NCBI GenBank assembly: GCA_003648455.1
Contig: QMPG01000004.1
Location: forward strand, 1 to 29,798
Source of the DNA: Bacteroidota bacterium
GTDB taxonomy: Bacteria > Bacteroidota > Bacteroidia > Bacteroidales > B39-G9
Direction of reading: 5' to 3'
DNA: 29,798 nt
In this document: one piece after another, positions 15,692 to 22,805 of the stretch
Layout of the letters: every line of letters begins with the position of its first letter
How positions within the stretch are numbered: the first letter of the stretch is position 1
Translations under genes and position numbers: made by a program
Notes under the pieces: model-generated
Database searches by the model: none
What the model was told of the DNA's origin: nothing
Seen by the model: the letters and a program-made list of their open reading frames with translations, nothing else

Positions 15692-17155
15692 TTGTCTGAA
15701 CCACAAGTTATTAGAAAAGTAGTTGTTAAAAGAAAGATAGGAAACAACAGAGAAAAAGTCGGGATTACATATGAAGAATTGAACCAGTTAAAGCAATGGG
15801 TTTTAACTGGTTCTTTCACTAATGAGCTTTGTTCAGATCAAAATAAGATTGATTTCAGCAAACTATATTTACTTCGACGAGCTGTATTTTCAGAGCCTCG
15901 ACAACTTAATAAAATTTTATTAGATTACTCGCTTATTACAACTAAAAAAGATACGCTCTTTTTAGTTCTAATCTTTTTGTCTTCTGGCAATTTTCAAGCA
16001 AAGAAATGTTTTAAAGAAAGTTTTAATAAAATAATTAAAACACCTAATGATCTCTATAAATTCTTTTCTCTATTAAAGAGATATAGAGGGATGGGAAGTA
16101 TCATTCACGTCGCAGTTAAAAACTGGTTCAACTCCACTGATATTAGATTACTCGAAAGAATGTTCGTTCTTGAAAGATCTAAATATAGTTGGTCTGCTCA
16201 GGACGTAGTAAGATTAATTAAATTAAAACCTACAGATAAAAAAGAAGGACTTCTTCTTAGATGGTTGGCTATAGATGGTATAGATTTTAATGATCAACAA
16301 GACTATTTAAATTATCTTCCTTTGGTTCATGCTTATGAAACTATGAGACATCGAAAAAATGATATATCAATCCAAGAGATGATGTCAAAACTACAATTTG
16401 ATTATAAAGCTATCCCAAGCAATGTAAGTAGGACTAAGAGTTTGACTAAGAAAATCCTTGAAACTAAAAACATAACCCAGCAACTACATTTTTTAAAAAA
16501 ACGTTATCGCGACGGAGAAGCTATCTCTGCTGTCTCAAAAGGACTTGACGAACTCAGAAAAAATCAAGGCACTTTATCGATGGATGTTATAGATCAACTC
16601 TCAATTTATGAGGAAATGATTAATAACAGAATATCCACTAAGATACTTGATGATATGTTATACTTCATTGAATTGAAACTTAAAGAAATGAACCGCGAAA
16701 ATGTTATTAGTATTGTTGATATGAATACTAATATGTATAATAAGAAAAATAGTTTCTTTGGTATAACCCCTGCAGTAATTGCATCCGCATTGTCAAGTAG
16801 CCATGAACGCGTTTTTACATTTTCTGGTAGAGAAAAGCTCAATACTACTGATAGAGAGATACTTGAAGCAGAAGGAACTCTTGAAACAATTAAACATATT
16901 AATATAGATAAAATAGGAAAAGAAATCAAAGAACATCCAAAAAACATTATCATTTGGACTAACAGAGAATACCTTAAAGATTTAGAGAAAGATGTAAAAA
17001 TTCTTAGTATGATTTATAAGAAAAGTAATGTTTGTCTTATGAATATGAGAAACGCTAAACTAAAAAATAGAGATCCTAATTACTATGTGATTAATGGTTT
17101 CGACAAAAACACAAAAAAGCTAATTAAGTTAGTTGAAAAAGGGATGGGAGTATGA
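15692..17155 (+). CDS. Ro60/TROVE-domain-like RNA-binding protein
   Basis: 487 aa from a TTG start chosen by AGGAG six bases upstream. Residues about 55-260 match the TROVE/Ro60 HEAT-like ring: RGMGSIIHVAVKNWF (132-146) corresponds to the family's R.W.G.R.ai..Wy segment, and YSWSAQDVVRLIKLKP (165-180) to the hallmark 'GWSHRDLLRLAHPKP'. Residues about 335-487 look like the von Willebrand A domain that follows in Ro60: NVISIVDMNTNM (337-348) sits where Ro has a MIDAS DxSxS, here D343-x-N345-x-N347, and NIIIWTNRE (418-426) matches a later core strand. Ro proteins bind misfolded RNA and Y RNAs, and bacterial Ro (Rsr) works with PNPase in RNA decay and maturation. It has its own promoter and overlaps the next gene by 4 bases. 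No Y RNA is seen nearby. Confidence 0.72.
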   Translation: MSEPQVIRKVVVKRKIGNNREKVGITYEELNQLKQWVLTGSFTNELCSDQNKIDFSKLYLLRRAVFSEPRQLNKILLDYSLITTKKDTLFLVLIFLSSGNFQAKKCFKESFNKIIKTPNDLYKFFSLLKRYRGMGSIIHVAVKNWFNSTDIRLLERMFVLERSKYSWSAQDVVRLIKLKPTDKKEGLLLRWLAIDGIDFNDQQDYLNYLPLVHAYETMRHRKNDISIQEMMSKLQFDYKAIPSNVSRTKSLTKKILETKNITQQLHFLKKRYRDGEAISAVSKGLDELRKNQGTLSMDVIDQLSIYEEMINNRISTKILDDMLYFIELKLKEMNRENVISIVDMNTNMYNKKNSFFGITPAVIASALSSSHERVFTFSGREKLNTTDREILEAEGTLETIKHINIDKIGKEIKEHPKNIIIWTNREYLKDLEKDVKILSMIYKKSNVCLMNMRNAKLKNRDPNYYVINGFDKNTKKLIKLVEKGMGV

Positions 17156-17490
17156 GCAGAGAGGAGTACTTAAACCAGTCGAAAATCAAAAGAGACAGAA
17201 CAACAGCAGATGATGTTCGTGATGTCTTTAATGGGATGGCAGATTTAATTGATGTTAAAAATAAAAGATATGGCGATAGTGTCATGCAACCCCTTGGAGT
17301 ATTCAGTAGCCATGTTTATCATGAGAATACTGAAAGTCTCAATGGGGTGTTAATTAGACTTGATGATAAACTAAAACGAATTAAAAACTCAAAAGAGTTG
17401 AGAAAGAATGATGTTTCAGACCTTATAGGATATCTTGGATTTCTATGCGTAGAAAAAGGCTGGACTAGTTTTGAAGACCTCATAGACTAA
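17152..17490 (+). CDS. DUF1599 / MazG-like all-alpha nucleotide-metabolism protein
   Basis: 112 aa. The segments DLIDVKNKRYGDSVMQPLG, IRLDDKLKRIKN and DVSDLIGYLGFL fit DUF1599 (nucleotide modification associated domain 1), an all-alpha family related to NTP pyrophosphohydrolases. The conserved acidic and KN-x-YGDS residues are present. It could act on modified or unusual nucleotides. Its ATG overlaps the Ro60-like stop by 4 bases (ATGA), so the two are co-translated from promoter P1. A functional link with an RNA-binding protein is intriguing but unproven. Confidence 0.65.
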   Translation: MSREEYLNQSKIKRDRTTADDVRDVFNGMADLIDVKNKRYGDSVMQPLGVFSSHVYHENTESLNGVLIRLDDKLKRIKNSKELRKNDVSDLIGYLGFLCVEKGWTSFEDLID

Positions 17491-17530
17491 TAGATTGTTT
17501 GCTTCATATATATTATATTAAGGAGCAAAT

Positions 17531-17743
17531 ATGTTCAAGCAAAGTAAAGATAATAAAAATAGCTACAAGTTTAAGGCTGGGAACAAAACGATTGAGGTCG
17601 TCTTTTTTGAAGATGATAATAGTTCCGAGCTGTATGACGAAAGTGATCCTGGGAACACAGGTTTTATTTTTAGTGATAAGAAGCAACTCATAAGTTTTGT
17701 TAATGGCCTAACCGATGTAGTAGAAAGTCGTTTAGGAGAATAG
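17531..17743 (+). CDS. Small acidic protein of unknown function
   Basis: 70 aa. Predicted beta strands in the N-terminal half (YKFKAGNKTIEVVFFEDD) are followed by an acidic loop and a helix (KKQLISFVNGLTDVVESRL). I do not recognise it. AAGGAG precedes the ATG. The preceding 40-base gap contains an AT-rich stretch (CATATATATTATATT) that might hold a promoter. The next gene starts two bases after its stop. Confidence 0.65.
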   Translation: MFKQSKDNKNSYKFKAGNKTIEVVFFEDDNSSELYDESDPGNTGFIFSDKKQLISFVNGLTDVVESRLGE

Positions 17744-17745
17744 TT

Positions 17746-18450
17746 ATGAGTACATTAAAGAATATAGTTGATGAAGTAATTTTAGAAGCAAAGGCAGAAA
17801 GTCTAAAACTCTTTTATGACGTAGATGTTTTCGTTCAAGAATTTAAAGATGAAGAACCAGAACCAGAAGCTGAGCCAACAATTGAACCAGCAGCAGGAAC
17901 CACAGTTCCAACAGAACCAGTTCCTGTAGCCACAACCCCACCAGACAATACACTTCCACCACCAGCAGAAAGTTTTGACGATGAAGGTAATTTACTTACC
18001 GAAGCAATAATTAAAGCAAAAGCAAAAGGTGAGTTAATAGTTCCAAAAGAAGCTGCGTTGAACATTCAAACAGTTCAGGACTTAGTGGATTATCTTGGAG
18101 ACCAATCACACTCAGAACAATCAACAGTGCAGAAAATCCTTAATAAGAAAGGAAACATCAAAGGAAAGAAAATCATTTCACCAGAAGTCCAAGAGATCAT
18201 CTTGATCCTTGCGGGTGTTGGTGGTGAGAAAGAACTTGGAGATATTGTAGATAAAGGTGATAAGGTTATAGTCGATATTGATTATGGTATAGAAAAACAG
18301 AATAGTATCGGATTTAAAGTAAATAAAAACGCAGGAACTGATGTGTTTAGCATTATGATGAAGAAAGATGGCAAAATATTGCCAGGTAAGTTTGACCAAG
18401 CGTTGTTAAATAAACAAATTCTTTATTTTAGAAATACACTAGAAGACTAA
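17746..18450 (+). CDS. Pro/Glu/Thr-linker protein with capsid-targeting-like leader
   Basis: 234 aa, unknown function. It starts MSTLKNIVDEVILEAKAES; the I-L-E followed by Ala (residues 12-15) is a good match to the T4 prohead-protease rule. A flexible Pro/Glu/Thr/Ala linker runs from about residue 35 to 75 (EPEPEAEPTIEP...DNTLPPPAES). The C-terminal half looks folded, alpha/beta (VQDLVDYLGDQ..., VDIDYGIEKQNSIGFKV, FSIMMKKDGK). It could be a virion-packaged or structural accessory protein. AGGAG in the end of the preceding gene serves as ribosome binding site. Confidence 0.6.
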   Translation: MSTLKNIVDEVILEAKAESLKLFYDVDVFVQEFKDEEPEPEAEPTIEPAAGTTVPTEPVPVATTPPDNTLPPPAESFDDEGNLLTEAIIKAKAKGELIVPKEAALNIQTVQDLVDYLGDQSHSEQSTVQKILNKKGNIKGKKIISPEVQEIILILAGVGGEKELGDIVDKGDKVIVDIDYGIEKQNSIGFKVNKNAGTDVFSIMMKKDGKILPGKFDQALLNKQILYFRNTLED

Positions 18451-18453
18451 TGT

Positions 18454-19146
18454 ATGCCGACAACTAAAAAAAAGAAACCTAAATCAAATAATTATTTCGA
18501 CGAAGTAAAAGTTACCACATGGATAGTAGAATATCAGCGCTCAGCGATTAGAGAAATCAACAGCGAGGGAGTAGAAACTGTCGTTTGGAAAGATAAAGTC
18601 ATAGAAGAAAAGATTATGTCTGAGGTTATAAAGATCGTCAAGGCAATCATTCAAGTCTATCGATATTATATCTTTGAAGATTATGATGATTGCTTACAAC
18701 ATGGTTCTATGTCTTGTTATCAAAATTTTATGAAGTGGCACAAAGAAAAAGGAACAGCTTTCAATTTCTTTTCAATCATCTCAAAAAGAAGTTTGTTGAA
18801 TTATACAGATAGAAGAAAAAAACATAGAAACCATAATGATATTGCAGAACATGTAGATCTTTATGACAGCAAAACAATGAACTTTGATTTTTACCTTGAA
18901 GAGTTTCGCGATAACTTAATTGAAATTGTCAATAATAACTTTGTTGGAAAAAAAAGAAAAGGCTTCATTGAAATTTCATTAATACTTATAGACTACTTGT
19001 TTAAAACAAAAAAGTTTGTAAGTAAAACTGATTTTTATTCTTGGGCACGTTCTTATGGAAAAAGAAGTATTGACATAAGAGAGTTTATGAAAGCCATGAG
19101 AGAGCATGGAGCTGAACTCTTTGGAGATGCTGAAGCTGAGGATTAA
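18454..19146 (+). CDS. Putative late-transcription sigma factor (T4 gp55-like)
   Basis: 230 aa. A basic N-terminus (PTTKKKKPKSNNYF) is followed by a helical region resembling sigma region 2: EVIKIVKAIIQVYRYYIFEDYDDCLQHGSMSCYQNFMKWHKEKGTAFNFFSIIS, read in pieces at about residues 52-106. The acidic 'D(x)2-3QHG' helix and the aromatic F-F-SIISKRSLLNYTDRRKKHR segment correspond to the gp55 pattern 'D..QDG......NFD....NPFAYFTQI...F..RI'. gp55 directs phage-modified RNA polymerase to TATAAATA-type late promoters. The C-terminal third lacks known motifs and is longer than in T4 gp55 (185 aa). The start has only a weak ribosome binding site. A remote structural relative is also possible. Confidence 0.5.
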   Translation: MPTTKKKKPKSNNYFDEVKVTTWIVEYQRSAIREINSEGVETVVWKDKVIEEKIMSEVIKIVKAIIQVYRYYIFEDYDDCLQHGSMSCYQNFMKWHKEKGTAFNFFSIISKRSLLNYTDRRKKHRNHNDIAEHVDLYDSKTMNFDFYLEEFRDNLIEIVNNNFVGKKRKGFIEISLILIDYLFKTKKFVSKTDFYSWARSYGKRSIDIREFMKAMREHGAELFGDAEAED

Positions 19147-19148
19147 CT

Positions 19149-19850
19149 ATGAGAATTGAAAATTTGATAGAAGGCATTGGAGAAAGGAAACTTTATCATT
19201 ATACTAATTTTTATGCTTTAAAAGATATTTTAGCGTCGAAACAATTGAAAGGTTTTAAGTATAAGATAAGAGGCGATGAAGGCTATCAAATAGCTACTGT
19301 TCGTCCAAGTATGGCAAATAAAAAGAATATAGGACAATTATCAAAAGGAACCGATGAACAAGAAGTTAGAATAATTATTAATGCTTCTAAGTTAAGTGAT
19401 AATATCCGTGGAACTAAAATTAGATCAATTGCAGAATACCCAAAAGAAGATACAGAGAAGTTCAAAAAACTATTGGGTAGTAGAAGTAAAGAAGTAAATT
19501 CTTTTATAAAAGAAATAAACGCTTACGCTAAAAAATATCCAGAATATAAAAACAGAAATACTCCTAAAGGCCTTAGAGATATAGAAAAAATCTTAAAGAG
19601 ATATGGAGTTGATAAAAAAGAAAAAGAAGAAGCTTTAAGATTTCAGTTGGGACTTTCTCATTACTCTGTTAATAGAGAAGGCGAAGAAAGAATTAATATT
19701 AAAAAAGACCATATACCTTTAAGCCCTAATTTTATTAAAATAGAATTACTAAAGAAACCAGCTGGTGCTTGGGTAAGAAAAATGGTAATGGATAATAGAC
19801 ATTACTTTGTTAAAAATAAAGTATTAGAAGATTTGTTAAAGGAAGAATAG
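19149..19850 (+). CDS. HYT-family protein 1, possible ADP-ribosyltransferase fold
   Basis: 233 aa, first of three tandem paralogues. The leader MRIENLIE precedes G9 (L-I-E site). KLYHYTNFYALKDILASKQL (H17-Y18-T19) follows, then IATVRPSM, IIINASKLSDNIRG, a charged helical middle, and NREGEERINIKKDHIPLSPNFIKIEL near 175-200. The order H-Y-T with a following L..IL..(G/K).L, then an Arg strand, then a late Glu, is what DarT/DUF4433-like and related ADP-ribosyltransferase folds show. I therefore infer a possible NAD-dependent ADP-ribosyltransferase that modifies a host protein or nucleic acid. T4 Alt is a head-packaged precedent with a different core. It is co-directional with its paralogues with almost no spacing. 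Confidence 0.5.
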   Translation: MRIENLIEGIGERKLYHYTNFYALKDILASKQLKGFKYKIRGDEGYQIATVRPSMANKKNIGQLSKGTDEQEVRIIINASKLSDNIRGTKIRSIAEYPKEDTEKFKKLLGSRSKEVNSFIKEINAYAKKYPEYKNRNTPKGLRDIEKILKRYGVDKKEKEEALRFQLGLSHYSVNREGEERINIKKDHIPLSPNFIKIELLKKPAGAWVRKMVMDNRHYFVKNKVLEDLLKEE

Positions 19851-19851
19851 T

Positions 19852-20616
19852 ATGAACTTGAAAGAAGCAATCGGTGAAAGGGAACTTCATCATTATACAG
19901 ATTATAATTCCTTAGAAAGTATTTTAGATGATGGATTTCTTAAACTTGATTATTATGAAGGAACTAAGGATGGAGAAAGCCAACTTTCCTTAGTTCGCCC
20001 AGGAATGGTAAATAAAGAAAATTTAAAAAATTTATCTTCCGGAGCTACAGGTGGAGTTAAATTCATTATTGATGCTTCAAAGATGAGTGATACTGTTCGT
20101 GGTGCAAAAATTAAAACAATTGCAGAGCTTCCTATTATGTTCAAAAGACAGATAAAGAGTATGATGAATTATGGTAGGGGAAAAGATGTAGATAAGATGC
20201 TTAAAGAGATGGAGACTTTATCAAAAAAATATCCAAAGCTAACTACTACCCTACTTCCTTCTGGAACCACAAACGAAGAAATGAAAAAATACTTAGGGGA
20301 TAAAACTTCTGCTGAGTTAAATAAATTTATGTATAAATGGGATATGGACAAGTATCCCACTACTTTCCTAAATGCTTACAGAAGATATAGAAAAAACTCA
20401 AGAGAGAGAGAAGGCGAAGAAAGACTTACATTAAAAAGTAAGAATAGGCTTCACGCAAGACTTCCTTTAAGCACAAAGTTTATGAAAATCGAACTGACAA
20501 AACCTTATCAAGCAGATAAGTTCTATAAAGAAATGTTAGCAAAAAAAATAAGAAAGAATAAAAACTTATTTGTTATGAATGATATCTATAAAGATATAGT
20601 AAAGAAGAAGGATTAA
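19852..20616 (+). CDS. HYT-family protein 2, possible ADP-ribosyltransferase fold
   Basis: 254 aa paralogue of the preceding gene. The leader MNLKE precedes Ala6, matching L-x-E before a small residue. The core is LHHYTDYNSLESILDDGFL, with LSLVRPGMVNKENL, VKFIIDASKMSDTVRGAKI, and a late NSREREGEERLTL followed by LPLSTKFMKIEL. The conserved H-Y-T, V-R-P, ID(A)SK(M/L)SD and E-G-E-E-R blocks are retained, while the helical middle differs in length and sequence. This implies old duplication with selection on those blocks. The catalytic role is inferred as for its neighbour. The ATG is one base after the upstream TAG. Confidence 0.5.
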   Translation: MNLKEAIGERELHHYTDYNSLESILDDGFLKLDYYEGTKDGESQLSLVRPGMVNKENLKNLSSGATGGVKFIIDASKMSDTVRGAKIKTIAELPIMFKRQIKSMMNYGRGKDVDKMLKEMETLSKKYPKLTTTLLPSGTTNEEMKKYLGDKTSAELNKFMYKWDMDKYPTTFLNAYRRYRKNSREREGEERLTLKSKNRLHARLPLSTKFMKIELTKPYQADKFYKEMLAKKIRKNKNLFVMNDIYKDIVKKKD

Positions 20617-20619
20617 ACT

Positions 20620-21597
20620 ATGAACTTAGAAGAAGCAATTATATATGACTATATCGGAGAAGGAACACTACTTCATTTTACAAACCCAAAACAACTTATA
20701 TCAGCCCTTAAAAAAGGAAAGATTTATGTAGGTAGAGATGGACTGAAAACTATAAGACCATCAGCTGCAACTAAAGACAATATTAGCGATCTTCATGGAG
20801 AACGAGATAGACCTGGCTCTTATCAAACAAAAGACGTAAAAGATTTTGGTTGGGATAAATTTCATGGTAAGTTTAACGCAAGAGAAGAACAACAGATTTA
20901 TGATAGTGGAAAAGATTTTGTTAAAATAGTCATTGATGGTTCAAAGCTAAAAGGCGGAGAAGCAAGAGGGCTTAAAATTGAAAAGAAAAATGAAGACAAT
21001 AAAACACTCTTCAATAAAGTAAAACACTTTATTGGTTCATATAGAGATGATGACGCTGAAATGTTTATAAAAGAAGTATCTCCTTTTATCAATAAACTAC
21101 ATACAAGTAAAGGTGGAAAGAAAGCAAGTTTAGATGAACTCTATAATTCTATCCCAGAAAAACTTCAGAAAAGTTTAATCAAAAAATATGGTGGAATAAA
21201 CCATAGAGGAAATGTAATGTCTGCTCTTCAAGCTGCTTATAATTATAGAGGAGTTTCAAGAGAAAGAAAAGGAACTGAAGTAATTAACTACAAAAAGAAA
21301 AGTAAGTTTTCTTCTATTCCTTTAAATCGTAAGTATATGAAGATTGAATTCCTGAAAAAACCTACAATGAAAGGAATGGGGCTTATAGAATTAGCAAAAC
21401 AAATAAAAGACAATAAGAAACTTTTTAAGAATAATGCAATTTTAGAAAAAATCATTAAAGACGCTGATGCTATGGAAAGAGGCGAAAAGCCAAAAAGAGA
21501 AAAAACTCCTATCAAACCAAAGAAGAAAACTGTAAAAGAAAAAAGTGCATATCACGATGACGATAAAAATGACAAAAAAGGATTTAGAACATTTTAA
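20620..21597 (+). CDS. HYT-family protein 3, possible ADP-ribosyltransferase fold
   Basis: 325 aa, longest and most diverged member. The leader MNLEE precedes Ala6 (L-E-E site). The core is LLHFTNPKQLISALKKGKI (H-F-T in place of H-Y-T), LKTIRPSAATKDNI, VKIVIDGSKLKGGEARGLKI, a long helical insert, then VSRERKGTEVINYKKK and IPLNRKYMKIEF. The late acidic pair of paralogues 1 and 2 (GEER) is reduced to G-T-E. A Lys/Pro-rich tail (about 275-325, REKTPIKPKKKTVKEK) is unique to this copy and looks disordered. Its stop shares a base with the next ATG. Confidence 0.5.
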   Translation: MNLEEAIIYDYIGEGTLLHFTNPKQLISALKKGKIYVGRDGLKTIRPSAATKDNISDLHGERDRPGSYQTKDVKDFGWDKFHGKFNAREEQQIYDSGKDFVKIVIDGSKLKGGEARGLKIEKKNEDNKTLFNKVKHFIGSYRDDDAEMFIKEVSPFINKLHTSKGGKKASLDELYNSIPEKLQKSLIKKYGGINHRGNVMSALQAAYNYRGVSRERKGTEVINYKKKSKFSSIPLNRKYMKIEFLKKPTMKGMGLIELAKQIKDNKKLFKNNAILEKIIKDADAMERGEKPKREKTPIKPKKKTVKEKSAYHDDDKNDKKGFRTF

Positions 21598-21782
21598 TGG
21601 AAGACGCAGTAAGAAGGTATTATGACACTAAAGTTAAATGCCCTATATGTAATAGGAAAGTTGTAGAAACCTTTTTATCACCACCTCAGTATGTCCCAGG
21701 TAGGGAATATTCTGATAGGGTGAATGTTGTTCTTTGTAATGAATGTGGATGGCGGGGAAAAGTAGATGAACTTAGAAGATGA
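21597..21782 (+). CDS. Small zinc-ribbon protein
   Basis: 61 aa. CPICNRK and LCNECGWRG give two Cys pairs about 30 residues apart, a classic zinc ribbon. A GREYSDRVNVV beta strand lies between them. The protein is basic at both ends, so nucleic-acid or protein binding is possible. It overlaps the stop of the preceding gene by one base and the next gene by 17 bases, which marks it as a genuine member of the run despite its size. Confidence 0.65.
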   Translation: MEDAVRRYYDTKVKCPICNRKVVETFLSPPQYVPGREYSDRVNVVLCNECGWRGKVDELRR

Positions 21783-22224
21783 TAAAATAGACATTGATGC
21801 AATTATGGCTGAACTTGAAAGTGATACAACTGAAATAGAACCTATTGCCAATGTAGTTGCGGAAATTGAAAAAGAAGCAGCAGAAGTTCCTGTAGTAAAA
21901 GATGAAGATGCAATAGATTTAGAGGTAGAGGGAGAACTCTCACAAAGAATTGTGAAGAACTCTTTGAATGTAATCAACGCAGCAAAAAGTGTTTATACTT
22001 CATTTTCCGATGATGTATTTAAGGGAAATGATCGGAGCACTTCCTCTAAGGAAGCAATGCTTAGGGCCTTAGATGTTCAGAATAGTGCCAATAAAAATAT
22101 GATTGACTTAGCTAAAGTGTTAGCCAATAAAGACAAGAACGGAACTAACATATTAATCAATACAATTTCAGAAAAAAAGGCTGGAGTTAATTTTTCTAAT
22201 ATGAAGGATAGTTTTAATAACTAA
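21766..22224 (+). CDS. Probable small terminase subunit (T4 gp16-like)
   Basis: 152 aa. An acidic N-terminus (MNLEDDKIDIDAIMAELESD) and acidic linker are followed by a helical core: RIVKNSLNVINAAKSVYTSF, then RSTSSKEAMLRALDVQNSANKNMIDLAKVLANK read in segments. The arrangement A-A-K in helix 1, a charged turn, and a second helix ending in L.K.L resembles T4 gp16, which assembles into a ring and regulates DNA cutting and the gp17 ATPase. Size is close to T4 gp16 (164 aa). It lies about 2.9 kb before the large subunit, separated by accessory genes rather than adjacent as in T4. It meets the minus-strand island tail to tail with 11 bases of overlap and no visible terminator. Confidence 0.45.
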   Translation: MNLEDDKIDIDAIMAELESDTTEIEPIANVVAEIEKEAAEVPVVKDEDAIDLEVEGELSQRIVKNSLNVINAAKSVYTSFSDDVFKGNDRSTSSKEAMLRALDVQNSANKNMIDLAKVLANKDKNGTNILINTISEKKAGVNFSNMKDSFNN

Positions 22225-22558
22225 TAACTAAACTCATTATACCTTTTTCTTTTGCTAAATCAATAGTGTGTTTCGTGCCTTTCGACACTCCATCCCAAAA
22301 AGCTATTAGATAATCTGCTTGAGCAATTATTTCTGCGTTTCTTATTCTTCCAGCTGACTTACCTAAATTCTTCCAATCTGCTGGATATTCTTTAAAAGAA
22401 ATAAAGTTTTCATTCGCAAATTGTTTTGCTAAACTATCAGCACCCTTAGCTCCACCTGATATAATACAATCACCTTCAGGAGCTACTGAAGAAAATAACA
22501 CTTCTTCTAACTTATCATAGTCGTTAAAGTCTCGACCACCAACTATAGCTATATTCAT
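22214..22558 (-). CDS. DUF2493 / SLOG-domain (YspA-like) nucleotide-binding protein
   Basis: 114 aa from the ATG at 22558. This start makes an ATGA overlap with the upstream stop and begins MNIAIVGGRDF; an upstream in-frame start would add only a basic tail. Motifs are IAIVGGRDF at residues 2-10, ISGGAKGAD (the nucleotide-binding GG.KGAD loop), EYPADWKNLGKSAGRIRN and AFWDGVSKGTKH. These are diagnostic of DUF2493, a Rossmann-like SLOG family. SLOG proteins bind or process nucleotide-derived ligands, and many sense nucleotides in defence or stress systems. It is the second gene of a two-gene minus-strand unit with a strong promoter, so it is probably expressed early. Confidence 0.85.
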   Translation of the reverse strand: MNIAIVGGRDFNDYDKLEEVLFSSVAPEGDCIISGGAKGADSLAKQFANENFISFKEYPADWKNLGKSAGRIRNAEIIAQADYLIAFWDGVSKGTKHTIDLAKEKGIMSLVISY

Positions 22559-22749
22559 CGTGCTTCTTCTTTTTCTCTTTCGTCCAACCATTCAGAATAT
22601 GAAAGAAGCTTTTCATCATTACAATTGCAAGGTTTATATCCTATCATGAGTTCTTCAAATATAACTCTTGCACATTCCCTTCCAGTCATTCGCTCTAATC
22701 TCTCGGTTTTTATACTATCCCAGAAATCATCAAAGTTTTTATAAATCAT
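22555..22749 (-). CDS. Small acidic protein of unknown function
   Basis: 64 aa. Helical, with one CNC pair (KPCNCNDEK) and a charged C-terminus (WLDEREKEEAR). I do not recognise a family. GGGAG precedes the ATG by a short AT stretch, and the perfect sigma-70 promoter P2 lies directly upstream. It overlaps the DUF2493 gene by 4 bases, so the two form a translationally coupled operon. Confidence 0.65.
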   Translation of the reverse strand: MIYKNFDDFWDSIKTERLERMTGRECARVIFEELMIGYKPCNCNDEKLLSYSEWLDEREKEEAR

Positions 22750-22767
22750 ATTTTTTCTCCCTAATTA

Positions 22768-22796
22768 ATTATACCAAATTATTCTTTTATTGTCAA
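22768..22796 (-). promoter_or_regulatory. Perfect-consensus sigma-70 promoter (P2)
   Basis: Read on the minus strand: TTGACA (22796-22791), a 17-base spacer, TATAAT (22773-22768). The first 18 bases are identical to promoter P1 at 15646. As in P1, the expected transcription start (about 22761) falls at the GGGAG ribosome binding site, so the mRNA would begin at or next to its Shine-Dalgarno. It drives the 22749-22214 pair. Confidence 0.93.
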
Positions 22797-22805
22797 GAAA
22801 GAGAA

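Noticed and set aside
15600..17560. Search for a Y RNA or tRNA-like element near the Ro60-like gene
   Set aside because: Both flanking gaps are under 50 bases and are filled by promoter, ribosome binding site and AT-rich sequence, with no clover-leaf or long stem visible.
17835..18065. Minus-strand Ser/Gly-rich open frame
   Set aside because: It is antisense to the Pro/Glu/Thr linker of the 17746-18450 gene, and its low complexity mirrors that linker.
22559..22591. Longer N-terminus for the DUF2493 protein
   Set aside because: The extension is a short basic stretch outside the conserved fold. The ATG at 22558 makes an ATGA overlap and begins exactly at the family's first strand.
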